NCBI RefSeq assembly: GCF_045679555.1
Contig: NC_092091.1
Coordinates: 89,106,326-89,170,325, forward strand
DNA length: 64,000 bases
Origin: Salvelinus alpinus
Lineage: Eukaryota > Chordata > Actinopteri > Salmoniformes > Salmonidae
Reading direction: 5' to 3'
A model generated the notes under the pieces. That model was not told the origin of the DNA and did not search any database. It saw nothing but the letters and a program-made list of their open reading frames with translations. This document shows, one piece after another, positions 31,057 through 42,771 of the stretch. The stretch's first letter is position 1. Every line of letters starts with the position of its first letter. The position numbers were made by a program, and so were the translations under genes.

Positions 31057-32078
31057 TTAGTACTTGGTGGCAAAACCCTTGTTGGCAATCACAGAGGTCA
31101 GATGTTTCTTGTAGTTGGCCACCAGGTTTGCACACATCTCAGGAGGGATTTTGTCCCACTCCTCTTTGCAGATCTTCTTCAAGTCATTAAGATTTCGAGG
31201 CTGACGTTTGGCAACTCGAACCTTCAGCTCCCTCCACAGATTTTCTATGGGATTAAGGTCTGGAGACTGGCTAGGCCACTCCAGGACCTTAATGTGCTTT
31301 TTCTTGAGCCACTCCTTTGTTGCCTTGGCCGTGTGTTTTGGGTCATTGTCATGCTGGAATACCCATCCACGACCCATTTTCAATGCCCTGGCTGAGGGAA
31401 GGAGGTTTTCACCCAAGATTTGACGGCACATGGCCCCGTCCATCGTCCCTTTGATGCGGTGAAGTTGTCCTGTCCCCTTAGCAGAAAAACACCCCCAAAG
31501 CATAATGTTTCCACCTCCATGTTTGACGGTCGGGATGGTTTCTTGGGGTCATAGGCAGCATTCCTCCTCCTCCAAACACGGCAAGTTGAGTTGATGCCAA
31601 AGAACTCCACTTTGGTCTCGTCTGACCACAACACGTTCACCCAGTTGTCCTCTGAATCATTCAGATGTTCATTGGCAAACTTCAGACGGGTATGTATATG
31701 AGCTTTCTTGAGCAGGGGGACCTTGCGGGCGCTGCAGGATTTCAGTCCTTCACGGCGTAGTGTGTTACCAATTGTTTTCTTGGTGACTATGGTCCCAGCT
31801 GCCTTGAGATCATTGACAAGACCCTCCTGTTTAGTTCTGGGCAGATTCCTCACCATTCTCATGATCATTGCAACTCCACGAGGTGAGATCTTGCATGGAG
31901 CCCTAGGCCAAGGGAGTTTGACAGTTGTTTTGTGTTTCTTCCATTTGCGAATAATCGCACCAACTGTTGTCACCTTCTCACCAAGCTGCTTGGCAATGGT
32001 CTTGTAGCCCATTCCAGCCTTGTGTAGATCTACAATCTTGTCCCTGACATCCTTGGAGAGCTCTTTGGTCTTGGCCAT
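31057..32078 (-). pseudogene. Tc1 transposase, one-base frameshift (copy B)
   Basis: The start [10 protein letters not shown] is at 32078 and the stop is at 31057-31059. The span is 1022 bases, exactly one less than the 1023 of intact copy A. An upstream in-frame methionine at 32162 extends the open frame, but the family start is at 32078. Frame 1 reads through the DNA-binding region and the first catalytic aspartate ([11 protein letters not shown]), then goes out of frame near 31535-31545, where copy A has gatggtgttcttgg and this copy has gatggtttcttgg. The other frame resumes at [10 protein letters not shown] and holds the second aspartate (QHDNDPKH) and the glutamate (LNPIENLW). No further stop is seen. 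It cannot make a full enzyme without a frameshift. Confidence 0.95.
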
Positions 32079-32120
32079 GGTGGAGAGTTTGGAATCTGAT
32101 TGATTGATTGCTTCTGTGGA

Positions 32121-32217
32121 CAGGTGTCTTTTATACAGGTAAGAAACTGAGATTAGGAGCACTCCCTTTAAGAGTGTGCTCCTAATCTCAGCTCGTTACC
32201 TGTATGAAAGACACCTG
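32121..32217. other. Long imperfect palindrome upstream of transposase (copy B)
   Basis: The left arm contains caggtgtcttttatacag and ctgagattaggagcac. The right arm contains gtgctcctaatctcag and ctgtatgaaagacacctg. They are reverse complements apart from one mismatch and short unpaired joints, with a loop near 32157-32172. It lies 43 bases upstream of the transposase start, inside the untranslated region. Copy A has caggtgtcttttatacag at the matching place but lacks the opposite arm. A transcript crossing it would fold into a strong stem. Confidence 0.9.
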
Positions 32218-32240
32218 GGAGCCAGAAATCTTTCTGATTG

Positions 32241-32445
32241 AGAGGGGGTCAAATACTTATTTCCCTCATTAAAATGCAAATCAATTTATAACATTTTTGA
32301 CATGCGTTTTTCTGGATATTTTTGTTGTTATTCTGTCTCTCACTGTTCAAATAAACCTACCATTAAAATTATAGACTGATCATTTCTTTGTCAGTGGGCA
32401 AACGTACAAAATCAGCAGGGGATCAAATACTTTTTTCCCTCACTG
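32241..32445. repeat. Right terminal inverted repeat of Tc1 copy B
   Basis: Inverse of 30841-31045. The inner direct repeat (ggggtcaaatacttatttcc) begins near 32245. The outer repeat ends the element at CCCTCACTG, followed by the TA target base pair. Confidence 0.9.
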
Positions 32446-34995
32446 TACATGTGATCCAGATCAGATTTAATACAGGTGTAGGTAGCTACTCATATTGACT
32501 CATTAGATGATGTGATCCAGATCAGATTTACAGGTGTAGGTAGCTATTCATATTAACTCATTACATGATGTGATCCAGATCAGATTTAATACAGGTGTAG
32601 GTAGCTACTCATATTAACTCATTACATGTGATCCAGATCAGATTTAATACAGGTGTAGGTAGCTACTTATATTAACTCATTACATGATGTGATCCAGATC
32701 AGATTTAATACAGGTGTAGGTAGCTACTCATATTGACTCATTAGATGATGTGATCCAGATCAGATGTAATACAGGTGTAGGTAGCTACTTATATTGACTC
32801 ATTACATGTGATCCAGATCAGATTTAATGCTGGTGTAGGTAGCTACTCATATTGACTCATTACATGTGATCCAGATCAGATTTAATACAGGTGTAGGTAG
32901 CTACTCATATTGACTCATTACATGATGTGATCCAGATCAGATTTAATACAGGTGTAGGTAGCTACTCATATTGACTCATTACATGTGATCCAGATCAGAT
33001 TTAATACAGGTGTAGGTAGCTACTCATATTGACTCATTAGATGATGTGATCCAGATCAGATTTACAGGTGTAGGTAGCTATTCATATTAACTCATTACAT
33101 GATGTGATCCAGATCAGATTTAATACAGGTGTAGGTAGCTACTCATATTAACTCATTACATGTGATCCAGATCAGATTTAATACAGGTGTAGGTAGCTAC
33201 TTATATTAACTCATTACATGATGTGATCCAGATCAGATTTAATACAGGTGTAGGTAGCTACTCATATTGACTCATTAGATGATGTGATCCAGATCAGATG
33301 TAATACAGGTGTAGGTAGCTACTTATATTGACTCATTACATGTGATCCAGATCAGATTTAATGCTGGTGTAGGTAGCTACTCATATTGACTCATTACATG
33401 TGATCCAGATCAGATTTAATACAGGTGTAGGTAGCTACTTATATTAACTCATTACATGATGTGATCCAGATCAGATTTAATACAGGTGTAGGTAGCTACT
33501 CATATTGACTCATTACATGTGATCCAGATCAGATTTAATACGGGTGTAGGTAGCTACTCATATTAACTCATTACATGATGTGATCCAGATCAGATTTAAT
33601 ACAGGTGTAGGTAGCTACTCATATTGACTCATTACATGTGATCCAGATCAGATTTAATACAGGTGTAGGTAGCTACTCATATTGACTCATTACATGTGAT
33701 CCAGATCAGATTTAATACAGGTGTAGGTAGCTACTCATATTGACTCATTACATGTGATCCAGATCAGATTTAATACGGGTGTAGGTAGCTACTCATATTA
33801 ACTCATTACATGATGTGATCCAGATCAGATTTAATACAGGTGTAGGTAGCTACTCATATTGACTCATTACATGTGATCCAGATCAGATTTAATACAGGTG
33901 TAGGTAGCTACTCATATTAACTCATTACATGTGATCCAGATCAGATTTAATACAGGTGTAGGTAGCTACTCATATTGACTCATTACATGATGTGATCCAG
34001 ATCAGATTTAATACAGGTGTAGGTAGCTACTCATATTGACTCATTACATGTGATCCAGATCAGATTTAATACAGGTGTAGGTAGCTACTCATATTGACTC
34101 ATTAGATGATGTGATCCAGATCAGATTTACAGGTGTAGGTAGCTATTCATATTAACTCATTACATGATGTGATCCAGATCAGATTTAATACAGGTGTAGG
34201 TAGCTACTCATATTAACTCATTACATGTGATCCAGATCAGATTTAATACAGGTGTAGGTAGCTACTCATATTGACTCATTAGATGATGTGATCCAGATCA
34301 GATGTAATACAGGTGTAGGTAGCTACTTATATTGACTCATTACATGTGATCCAGATCAGATTTAATGCTGGTGTAGGTAGCTACTCATATTGACTCATTA
34401 CATGTGATCCAGATCAGATTTAATACAGGTGTAGGTAGCTACTTATATTAACTCATTACATGATGTGATCCAGATCAGATTTAATACAGGTGTAGGTAGC
34501 TACTCATATTGACTCATTAGATGATGTGATCCAGATCAGATTTACAGGTGTAGGTAGCTATTCATATTAACTCATTACATGATGTGATCCAGATCAGATT
34601 TAATACAGGTGTAGGTAGCTACTCATATTAACTCATTACATGTGATCCAGATCAGATTTAATACAGGTGTAGGTAGCTACTTATATTAACTCATTACATG
34701 ATGTGATCCAGATCAGATTTAATACAGGTGTAGGTAGCTACTCATATTGACTCATTAGATGATGTGATCCAGATCAGATTTAATACAGGTGTAGGTAGCT
34801 ATTCATATTGACTCATTACATGTGATCCAGATCAGATTTAATACAGGTGTAGGTAGCTACTCATATTGACTCATTACATGTGATCCAGATCAGATTTAAT
34901 ACAGGTGTAGGTAGCTACTCATATTGACTCATTACATGATGTGATCCAGATCAGATTTAATACAGGTGTAGGTAGCTACTCATATTGACTCATTA
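32446..34995. repeat. 58/61-bp satellite array between Tc1 copies B and C
   Basis: 2550 bp of satellite monomers forming the satellite portion of the 4155-bp segmental unit. Markers aatgctgg occur at 32828, 33362 and 34366 and acgggtgtagg at about 33540 and 33776. It ends in the TA target (34994-34995) of copy C. No gene is seen. Confidence 0.97.
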
Positions 34996-35200
34996 CAGTG
35001 AGGGAAAAAAGTATTTGATCCCCTGCTGATTTTGTTCGTTTGCCCACAGACAATGAAATGATCAGTCTGTAATTTTAATGGTAGGTTTATTTGAACAGTG
35101 AGAGACAGAATATCAACAAAAAAATCCAGAAAAACGCATGTCAAAAATGTTATAAATTGATTTGCATTTTAATGAGGGAAATAAGTATTTGACCCCTCTG
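34996..35200. repeat. Left terminal inverted repeat of Tc1 copy C
   Basis: This repeat pairs with 36396-36600. It matches the left arm of copy B, including the arm-to-arm mismatches, as expected of a duplicated element. Confidence 0.9.
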
Positions 35201-35211
35201 CAAAACATGAC

Positions 35212-36233
35212 TTAGTACTTGGTGGCAAAACCCTTGTTGGCAATCACAGAGGTCAGATGTTTCTTGTAGTTGGCCACCAGGTTTGCACACATCTCAGGAG
35301 GGATTTTGTCCCACTCCTCTTTGCAGATCTTCTTCAAGTCATTAAGATTTCGAGGCTGACGTTTGGCAACTCGAACCTTCAGCTCCCTCCACAGATTTTC
35401 TATGGGATTAAGGTCTGGAGACTGGCTAGGCCACTCCAGGACCTTAATGTGCTTTTTCTTGAGCCACTCCTTTGTTGCCTTGGCCGTGTGTTTTGGGTCA
35501 TTGTCATGCTGGAATACCCATCCACGACCCATTTTCAATGCCCTGGCTGAGGGAAGGAGGTTTTCACCCAAGATTTGACGGCACATGGCCCCGTCCATCG
35601 TCCCTTTGATGCGGTGAAGTTGTCCTGTCCCCTTAGCAGAAAAACACCCCCAAAGCATAATGTTTCCACCTCCATGTTTGACGGTGGGGATGGTTTCTTG
35701 GGGTCATAGGCAGCATTCCTCCTCCTCCAAACACGGCAAGTTGAGTTGATGCCAAAGAACTCCACTTTGGTCTCGTCTGACCACAACACGTTCACCCAGT
35801 TGTCCTCTGAATCATTCAGATGTTCATTGGCAAACTTCAGACGGGTATGTATATGAGCTTTCTTGAGCAGGGGGACCTTGCGGGCGCTGCAGGATTTCAG
35901 TCCTTCACGGCGTAGTGTGTTACCAATTGTTTTCTTGGTGACTATGGTCCCAGCTGCCTTGAGATCATTGACAAGACCCTCCTGTTTAGTTCTGGGCAGA
36001 TTCCTCACCATTCTCATGATCATTGCAACTCCACGAGGTGAGATCTTGCATGGAGCCCTAGGCCAAGGGAGTTTGACAGTTGTTTTGTGTTTCTTCCATT
36101 TGCGAATAATCGCACCAACTGTTGTCACCTTCTCACCAAGCTGCTTGGCAATGGTCTTGTAGCCCATTCCAGCCTTGTGTAGATCTACAATCTTGTCCCT
36201 GACATCCTTGGAGAGCTCTTTGGTCTTGGCCAT
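35212..36233 (-). pseudogene. Tc1 transposase, one-base frameshift (copy C)
   Basis: The same 1022-base broken gene as in copy B, shifted by 4155. The start [10 protein letters not shown] is at 36233. The first catalytic aspartate lies in the upstream frame, and the second aspartate and the glutamate in the downstream frame. The frameshift is in the same run (gatggtttcttgg, near 35690-35700). A substitution just before the frameshift changes one residue (KPSR in B, KPSP here). Sharing an inactivating lesion means the break preceded the segmental duplication. Confidence 0.95.
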
Positions 36234-36275
36234 GGTGGAGAGTTTGGAATCTGATTGATTGATTGCTTCTGTGGA

Positions 36276-36372
36276 CAGGTGTCTTTTATACAGGTAAGAA
36301 ACTGAGATTAGGAGCACTCCCTTTAAGAGTGTGCTCCTAATCTCAGCTCGTTACCTGTATGAAAGACACCTG
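36276..36372. other. Long imperfect palindrome upstream of transposase (copy C)
   Basis: Identical in design to 32121-32217 of copy B: about 45-base arms with one mismatch and a short AT-rich loop. It survived the segmental duplication unchanged as far as I can read. Confidence 0.9.
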
Positions 36373-36395
36373 GGAGCCAGAAATCTTTCTGATTG

Positions 36396-36600
36396 AGAGG
36401 GGGTCAAATACTTATTTCCCTCATTAAAATGCAAATCAATTTATAACATTTTTGACATGCGTTTTTCTGGATATTTTTGTTGTTATTCTGTCTCTCACTG
36501 TTCAAATAAACCTACCATTAAAATTATAGACTGATCATTTCTTTGTCAGTGGGCAAACGTACAAAATCAGCAGGGGATCAAATACTTTTTTCCCTCACTG
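36396..36600. repeat. Right terminal inverted repeat of Tc1 copy C
   Basis: Inverse of 34996-35200, ending TCCCTCACTG, followed by TA. Confidence 0.9.
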
Positions 36601-39600
36601 TACATGTGATCCAGATCAGATTTAATACAGGTGTAGGTAGCTACTCATATTGACTCATTAGATGATGTGATCCAGATCAGATTTACAGGTGTAGGTAGCT
36701 ATTCATATTAACTCATTACATGATGTGATCCAGATCAGATTTAATACAGGTGTAGGTAGCTACTCATATTAACTCATTACATGTGATCCAGATCAGATTT
36801 AATACAGGTGTAGGTAGCTACTTATATTAACTCATTACATGATGTGATCCAGATCAGATTTAATACAGGTGTAGGTAGCTACTCATATTGACTCATTAGA
36901 TGATGTGATCCAGATCAGATGTAATACAGGTGTAGGTAGCTACTTATATTGACTCATTACATGTGATCCAGATCAGATTTAATGCTGGTGTAGGTAGCTA
37001 CTCATATTGACTCATTACATGTGATCCAGATCAGATTTAATACAGGTGTAGGTAGCTACTCATATTGACTCATTACATGATGTGATCCAGATCAGATTTA
37101 ATACAGGTGTAGGTAGCTACTCATATTGACTCATTACATGTGATCCAGATCAGATTTAATACAGGTGTAGGTAGCTACTCATATTGACTCATTAGATGAT
37201 GTGATCCAGATCAGATTTACAGGTGTAGGTAGCTATTCATATTAACTCATTACATGATGTGATCCAGATCAGATTTAATACAGGTGTAGGTAGCTACTCA
37301 TATTAACTCATTACATGTGATCCAGATCAGATTTAATACAGGTGTAGGTAGCTACTTATATTAACTCATTACATGATGTGATCCAGATCAGATTTAATAC
37401 AGGTGTAGGTAGCTACTCATATTGACTCATTAGATGATGTGATCCAGATCAGATGTAATACAGGTGTAGGTAGCTACTTATATTGACTCATTACATGTGA
37501 TCCAGATCAGATTTAATGCTGGTGTAGGTAGCTACTCATATTGACTCATTACATGTGATCCAGATCAGATTTAATACAGGTGTAGGTAGCTACTTATATT
37601 AACTCATTACATGATGTGATCCAGATCAGATTTAATACAGGTGTAGGTAGCTACTCATATTGACTCATTACATGTGATCCAGATCAGATTTAATACGGGT
37701 GTAGGTAGCTACTCATATTAACTCATTACATGATGTGATCCAGATCAGATTTAATACAGGTGTAGGTAGCTACTCATATTGACTCATTACATGTGATCCA
37801 GATCAGATTTAATACAGGTGTAGGTAGCTACTCATATTGACTCATTACATGTGATCCAGATCAGATTTAATACAGGTGTAGGTAGCTACTCATATTGACT
37901 CATTACATGTGATCCAGATCAGATTTAATACGGGTGTAGGTAGCTACTCATATTAACTCATTACATGATGTGATCCAGATCAGATTTAATACAGGTGTAG
38001 GTAGCTACTCATATTGACTCATTACATGTGATCCAGATCAGATTTAATACAGGTGTAGGTAGCTACTCATATTAACTCATTACATGTGATCCAGATCAGA
38101 TTTAATACAGGTGTAGGTAGCTACTCATATTGACTCATTACATGATGTGATTCAGATCAGATTTAATACAGGTGTAGGTAGCTACTCATATTGACTCATT
38201 ACATGTGATCCAGATCAGATTTAATACAGGTGTAGGTAGCTACTCATATTGACTCATTAGATGATGTGATCCAGATCAGATTTACAGGTGTAGGTAGCTA
38301 TTCATATTAACTCATTACATGATGTGATCCAGATCAGATTTAATACAGGTGTAGGTAGCTACTTATATTAACTCATTACATGATGTGATCCAGATCAGAT
38401 TTAATACAGGTGTAGGTAGCTACTCATATTGACTCATTACATGTGATCCAGATCAGATTTAATACGGGTGTAGGTAGCTACTCATATTAACTCATTACAT
38501 GATGTGATCCAGATCAGATTTAATACAGGTGTAGGTAGCTACTCATATTGACTCATTACATGTGATCCAGATCAGATTTAATACAGGTGTAGGTAGCTAC
38601 TCATATTGACTCATTACATGTGATCCAGATCAGATTTAATACAGGTGTAGGTAGCTACTCATATTGACTCATTACATGTGATCCAGATCAGATTTAATAC
38701 AGGTGTAGGTAGCTACTCATATTGACTCATTAGATGATGTGATCCAGATCAGATTTACAAGTGTAGGTAGCTATTCATATTAACTCATTACATGATGTGA
38801 TCCAGATCAGATTTAATACAGGTGTAGGTAGCTACTCATATTAACTCATTACATGTGATCCAGATCAGATTTAATACAGGTGTAGGTAGCTACTTATATT
38901 AACTCATTACATGATGTGATCCAGGTCAGATTTAATACAGGTGTAGGTAGCTACTCATATTGACTCATTAGATGATGTGATCCAGATCAGATGTAATACA
39001 GGTGTAGGTAGCTACTTATATTGACTCATTACATGTGATCCAGATCAGATTTAATGCTGGTGTAGGTAGCTACTCATATTGACTCATTACATGTGATCCA
39101 GATCAGATTTAATACAGGTGTAGGTAGCTACTTATATTAACTCATTACATGATGTGATCCAGATCAGATTTAATACAGGTGTAGGTAGCTACTCATATTG
39201 ACTCATTACATGTGATCCAGATCAGATTTAATACGGGTGTAGGTAGCTACTCATATTAACTCATTACATGATGTGATCCAGATCAGATTTAATACAGGTG
39301 TAGGTAGCTACTCATATTGACTCATTACATGTGATCCAGATCAGATTTAATACAGGTGTAGGTAGCTACTCATATTGACTCATTACATGTGATCCAGATC
39401 AGATTTAATACAGGTGTAGGTAGCTACTCATATTGACTCATTACATGTGATCTAGATCAGATTTAATACGGGTGTAGGTAGCTACTCATATTAACTCATT
39501 ACATGATGTGATCCAGATCAGATTTAATACAGGTGTAGGTAGCTACTCATATTGACTCATTACATGTGATCCAGATCAGATTTAATACAGGTGTAGGTAG

Positions 39601-42390
39601 CTACTCATATTAACTCATTACATGTGATCCAGATCAGATTTAATACAGGTGTAGGTAGCTACTCATATTGAATCATTACATGATGTGATCCAGATCAGAT
39701 TTAATACAGGTGTAGGTAGCTACTCATATTGACTCATTACATGTGATCCAGATCAGATTTAATACAGGTGTAGGTAGCTACTCATATTGACTCATTAGAT
39801 GATGTGATCCAGATCAGATTTACAGGTGTAGGTAGCTATTCATATTAACTCATTACATGATGTGATCCAGATCAGATTTAATACAGGTGTAGGTAGCTAC
39901 TCATATTAACTCATTACATGTGATCCAGATCAGATTTAATGCTGGTGTAGGTAGCTACTCATATTGACTCATTACATGTGATCCAGATCAGATTTAATAC
40001 AGGTGTAGGTAGCTACTTATATTAACTCATTACATGATGTGATCCAGATCAGATTTAATACAGGTGTAGGTAGCTACTCATATTGACTCATTACATGTGA
40101 TCCAGATCAGATTTAATACGGGTGTAGGTAGCTACTCATATTAACTCATTACATGATGTGATCCAGATCAGATTTAATACAGGTGTAGGTAGCTACTCAT
40201 ATTGACTCATTACATGTGATCCAGATCAGATTTAATACAGGTGTAGGTAGCTACTCATATTGACTCATTACATGTGATCCAGATCAGATTTAATACAGGT
40301 GTAGGTAGCTACTCATATTGACTCATTACATGTGATCTAGATCAGATTTAATACGGGTGTAGGTAGCTACTCATATTAACTCATTACATGATGTGATCCA
40401 GATCAGATTTAATACAGGTGTAGGTAGCTACTCATATTGACTCATTACATGTGATCCAGATCAGATTTAATACAGGTGTAGGTAGCTACTCATATTAACT
40501 CATTACATGTGATCCAGATCAGATTTAATACAGGTGTAGGTAGCTACTCATATTGACTCATTACATGATGTGATCCAGATCAGATTTAATACAGGTGTAG
40601 GTAGCTACTCATATTGACTCATTACATGTGATCCAGATCAGATTTAATACAGGTGTAGGTAGCTACTCATATTGACTCATTAGATGATGTGATCCAGATC
40701 AGATTTACAGGTGTAGGTAGCTATTCATATTAACTCATTACATGATGTGATCCAGATCAGATTTAATACAGGTGTAGGTAGCTACTCATATTAACTCATT
40801 ACATGTGATCCAGATCAGATTTAATACAGGTGTAGGTAGCTACTCATATTGACTCATTAGATGATGTGATCCAGATCAGATGTAATACAGGTGTAGGTAG
40901 CTACTTATATTGACTCATTACATGTGATCCAGATCAGATTTAATGCTGGTGTAGGTAGCTACTCATATTGACTCATTACATGTGATCCAGATCAGATTTA
41001 ATACAGGTGTAGGTAGCTACTTATATTAACTCATTACATGATGTGATCCAGATCAGATTTAATACAGGTGTAGGTAGCTACTCATATTGACTCATTACAT
41101 GTGATCCAGATCAGATTTAATACGGGTGTAGGTAGCTACTCATATTAACTCATTACATGATGTGATCCAGATCAGATTTAATACAGGTGTAGGTAGCTAC
41201 TCATATTGACTCATTACATGTGATCTAGATCAGATTTAATACGGGTGTAGGTAGCTACTCATATTAACTCATTACATGATGTGATCCAGATCAGATTTAA
41301 TACAGGTGTAGGTAGCTACTCATATTGACTCATTACATGTGATCCAGATCAGATTTAATACAGGTGTAGGTAGCTACTCATATTAACTCATTACATGTGA
41401 TCCAGATCAGATTTAATACAGGTGTAGGTAGCTACTCATATTGACTCATTACATGATGTGATCCAGATCAGATTTAATACAGGTGTAGGTAGCTACTCAT
41501 ATTGACTCATTACATGTGATCCAGATCAGATTTAATACAGGTGTAGGTAGCTACTCATATTGACTCATTAGATGATGTGATCCAGATCAGATTTACAGGT
41601 GTAGGTAGCTATTCATATTAACTCATTACATGTGATCCAGATCAGATTTAATACAGGTGTAGGTAGCTACTCATATTGACTCATTAGATGATGTGATCCA
41701 GATCAGATGTAATACAGGTGTAGGTAGCTACTTATATTGACTCATTACATGTGATCCAGATCAGATTTAATGCTGGTGTAGGTAGCTACTCATATTGACT
41801 CATTACATGTGATCCAGATCAGATTTAATACAGGTGTAGGTAGCTACTTATATTAACTCATTACATGATGTGATCCAGATCAGATTTAATACAGGTGTAG
41901 GTAGCTACTCATATTGACTCATTACATGTGATCCAGATCAGATTTAATACGGGTGTAGGTAGCTACTCATATTAACTCATTACATGATGTGATCCAGATC
42001 AGATTTAATACAGGTGTAGGTAGCTACTCATATTGACTCATTACATGTGATCCAGATCAGATTTAATACAGGTGTAGGTAGCTACTCATATTGACTCATT
42101 ACATGTGATCCAGATCAGATTTAATACGGGTGTAGGTAGCTACTCATATTAACTCATTACATGAAGTGATCCAGATCAGATTTAATACAGGTGTAGGTAG
42201 CTACTCATATTGACTCATTACATGTGATCCAGATCAGATTTAATACAGGTGTAGGTAGCTACTCATATTAACTCATTACATGTGATCCAGATCAGATTTA
42301 ATACAGGTGTAGGTAGCTACTCATATTGACTCATTACATGATGTGATCCAGATCAGATGTAATACAGGTGTAGGTAGCTACTTATATTGA
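36601..42390. repeat. 58/61-bp satellite array, right-central block
   Basis: 5.8 kb of the same monomers. The first 1.75 kb is the partial third copy of the 4155-bp unit. A new variant (tgatctagatc for tgatccagatc) appears several times between about 39450 and 41225, always just before acgggtgtagg, showing local spread of a recent variant. It ends ctacttatattga, the left copy of the target duplication of the insertion at 42391. No gene is seen. Confidence 0.96.
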
Positions 42391-42771
42391 ATCAATCAAT
42401 CAATCAATTTTATTTTATATAGCCCTTCGTACATCAGCTAATATCTCGAAGTGCTGTACAGACACCCAGCCTAAAACCCCAAACAGCTAGTAATGCAGGT
42501 GTAGAAGCACGGTGGCTAGGAAAAACTCCCTAGAAAGGCCAAAACCTAGGAAGAAACCTAGAGAGGAACCAGGCTATGAGGGGTGGCCAGTCCTCTTCTG
42601 GCTGTGCCGGGTGGAGATTATAACAGAACTATGCCAAGATGTTCAAAAATGTTCATAAGTGACAAGCATGGTCAAATAATAATCATGAATAATTTTCAGT
42701 TGGCTTTTCATAGCCGATCATCAAGAGTTGAAAAACAACAGGTCTGGGACAGGTGGCGGTTCCATAACCGC
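42391..42771 (-). mobile_element. LINE-like dispersed repeat, 3' fragment
   Basis: A 381-bp non-satellite insert flanked by the 7-bp direct repeat atattga (42384-42390 and 42772-42778). The left edge is a run of the tetramer atca, which on the minus strand is a 3' tail of (ttga)n. Such short tandem tails are typical of L2/CR1/Rex-type non-LTR elements. It contains tatagcccttcgtacatcag, agtgctgtacagacaccc and cagcctaaaaccccaaacag, words I recognise from an abundant salmonid repeat. It is probably 5'-truncated non-coding 3' sequence. The 69-residue open frame in it (42583-42792) runs into satellite and is not a gene. The exact family name is uncertain. Confidence 0.8.

Larger units (their letters stand above)
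30841..32445 (-). mobile_element. Full-length Tc1/mariner transposon, copy B (defective)
   Basis: The 1605-bp element starts CAGTGAGGGAAAAAAGTA and ends with its inverse. TA lies at 30839-30840 and 32446-32447. The flanks rejoin to the satellite word actcattacatgtgatcc. The 205-bp inverted ends have an outer (aagtatttgatcccc) and inner (aagtatttgacccc) direct repeat. The single minus-strand transposase gene is broken by one frameshift. A 97-base imperfect palindrome lies just upstream of the gene. It is near identical to copy C. Confidence 0.96.
34996..36600 (-). mobile_element. Full-length Tc1/mariner transposon, copy C (defective, duplicate of B)
   Basis: This 1605-bp element has the same ends and the same flanking satellite monomers on both sides as copy B. 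TA lies at 34994-34995 and 36601-36602. The one difference from B that I noticed is gacggtgggg (here, near 35686) against gacggtcggg (B). It carries the same frameshift and the same palindrome. The exact 4155-bp offset and shared flanks show it arose by duplication of a satellite block, not by a second independent insertion. Confidence 0.96.
28673..38350. repeat. 4155-bp tandem segmental repeat carrying a Tc1 element (about 2.3 copies)
   Basis: Marker positions repeat at an exact 4155-bp offset: 28673/32828/36983, 29207/33362/37517 and 30211/34366. The Tc1 starts (30841/34996) and ends (32445/36600) share the same offset. Unit 1 is 28673-32827, unit 2 is 32828-36982, and a partial third unit runs to about 38350, where monomer order diverges. 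Differences noted by eye in the satellite part include tgcctc/tgactc just after the first marker, acttgatg/acatgatg near 29062, and gtaggtacttat/gtagctacttat near 30284. The two transposons differ at one noted base (near 31531/35686). Homology also extends a short way left of 28673 before register is lost. Confidence 0.93.

Noticed and set aside
30841..36600. Two independent insertions of the same Tc1 family
   Set aside because: Identical flanking monomers on both sides, an exact 4155-bp offset of satellite markers, and a shared frameshift fit a segmental duplication better.
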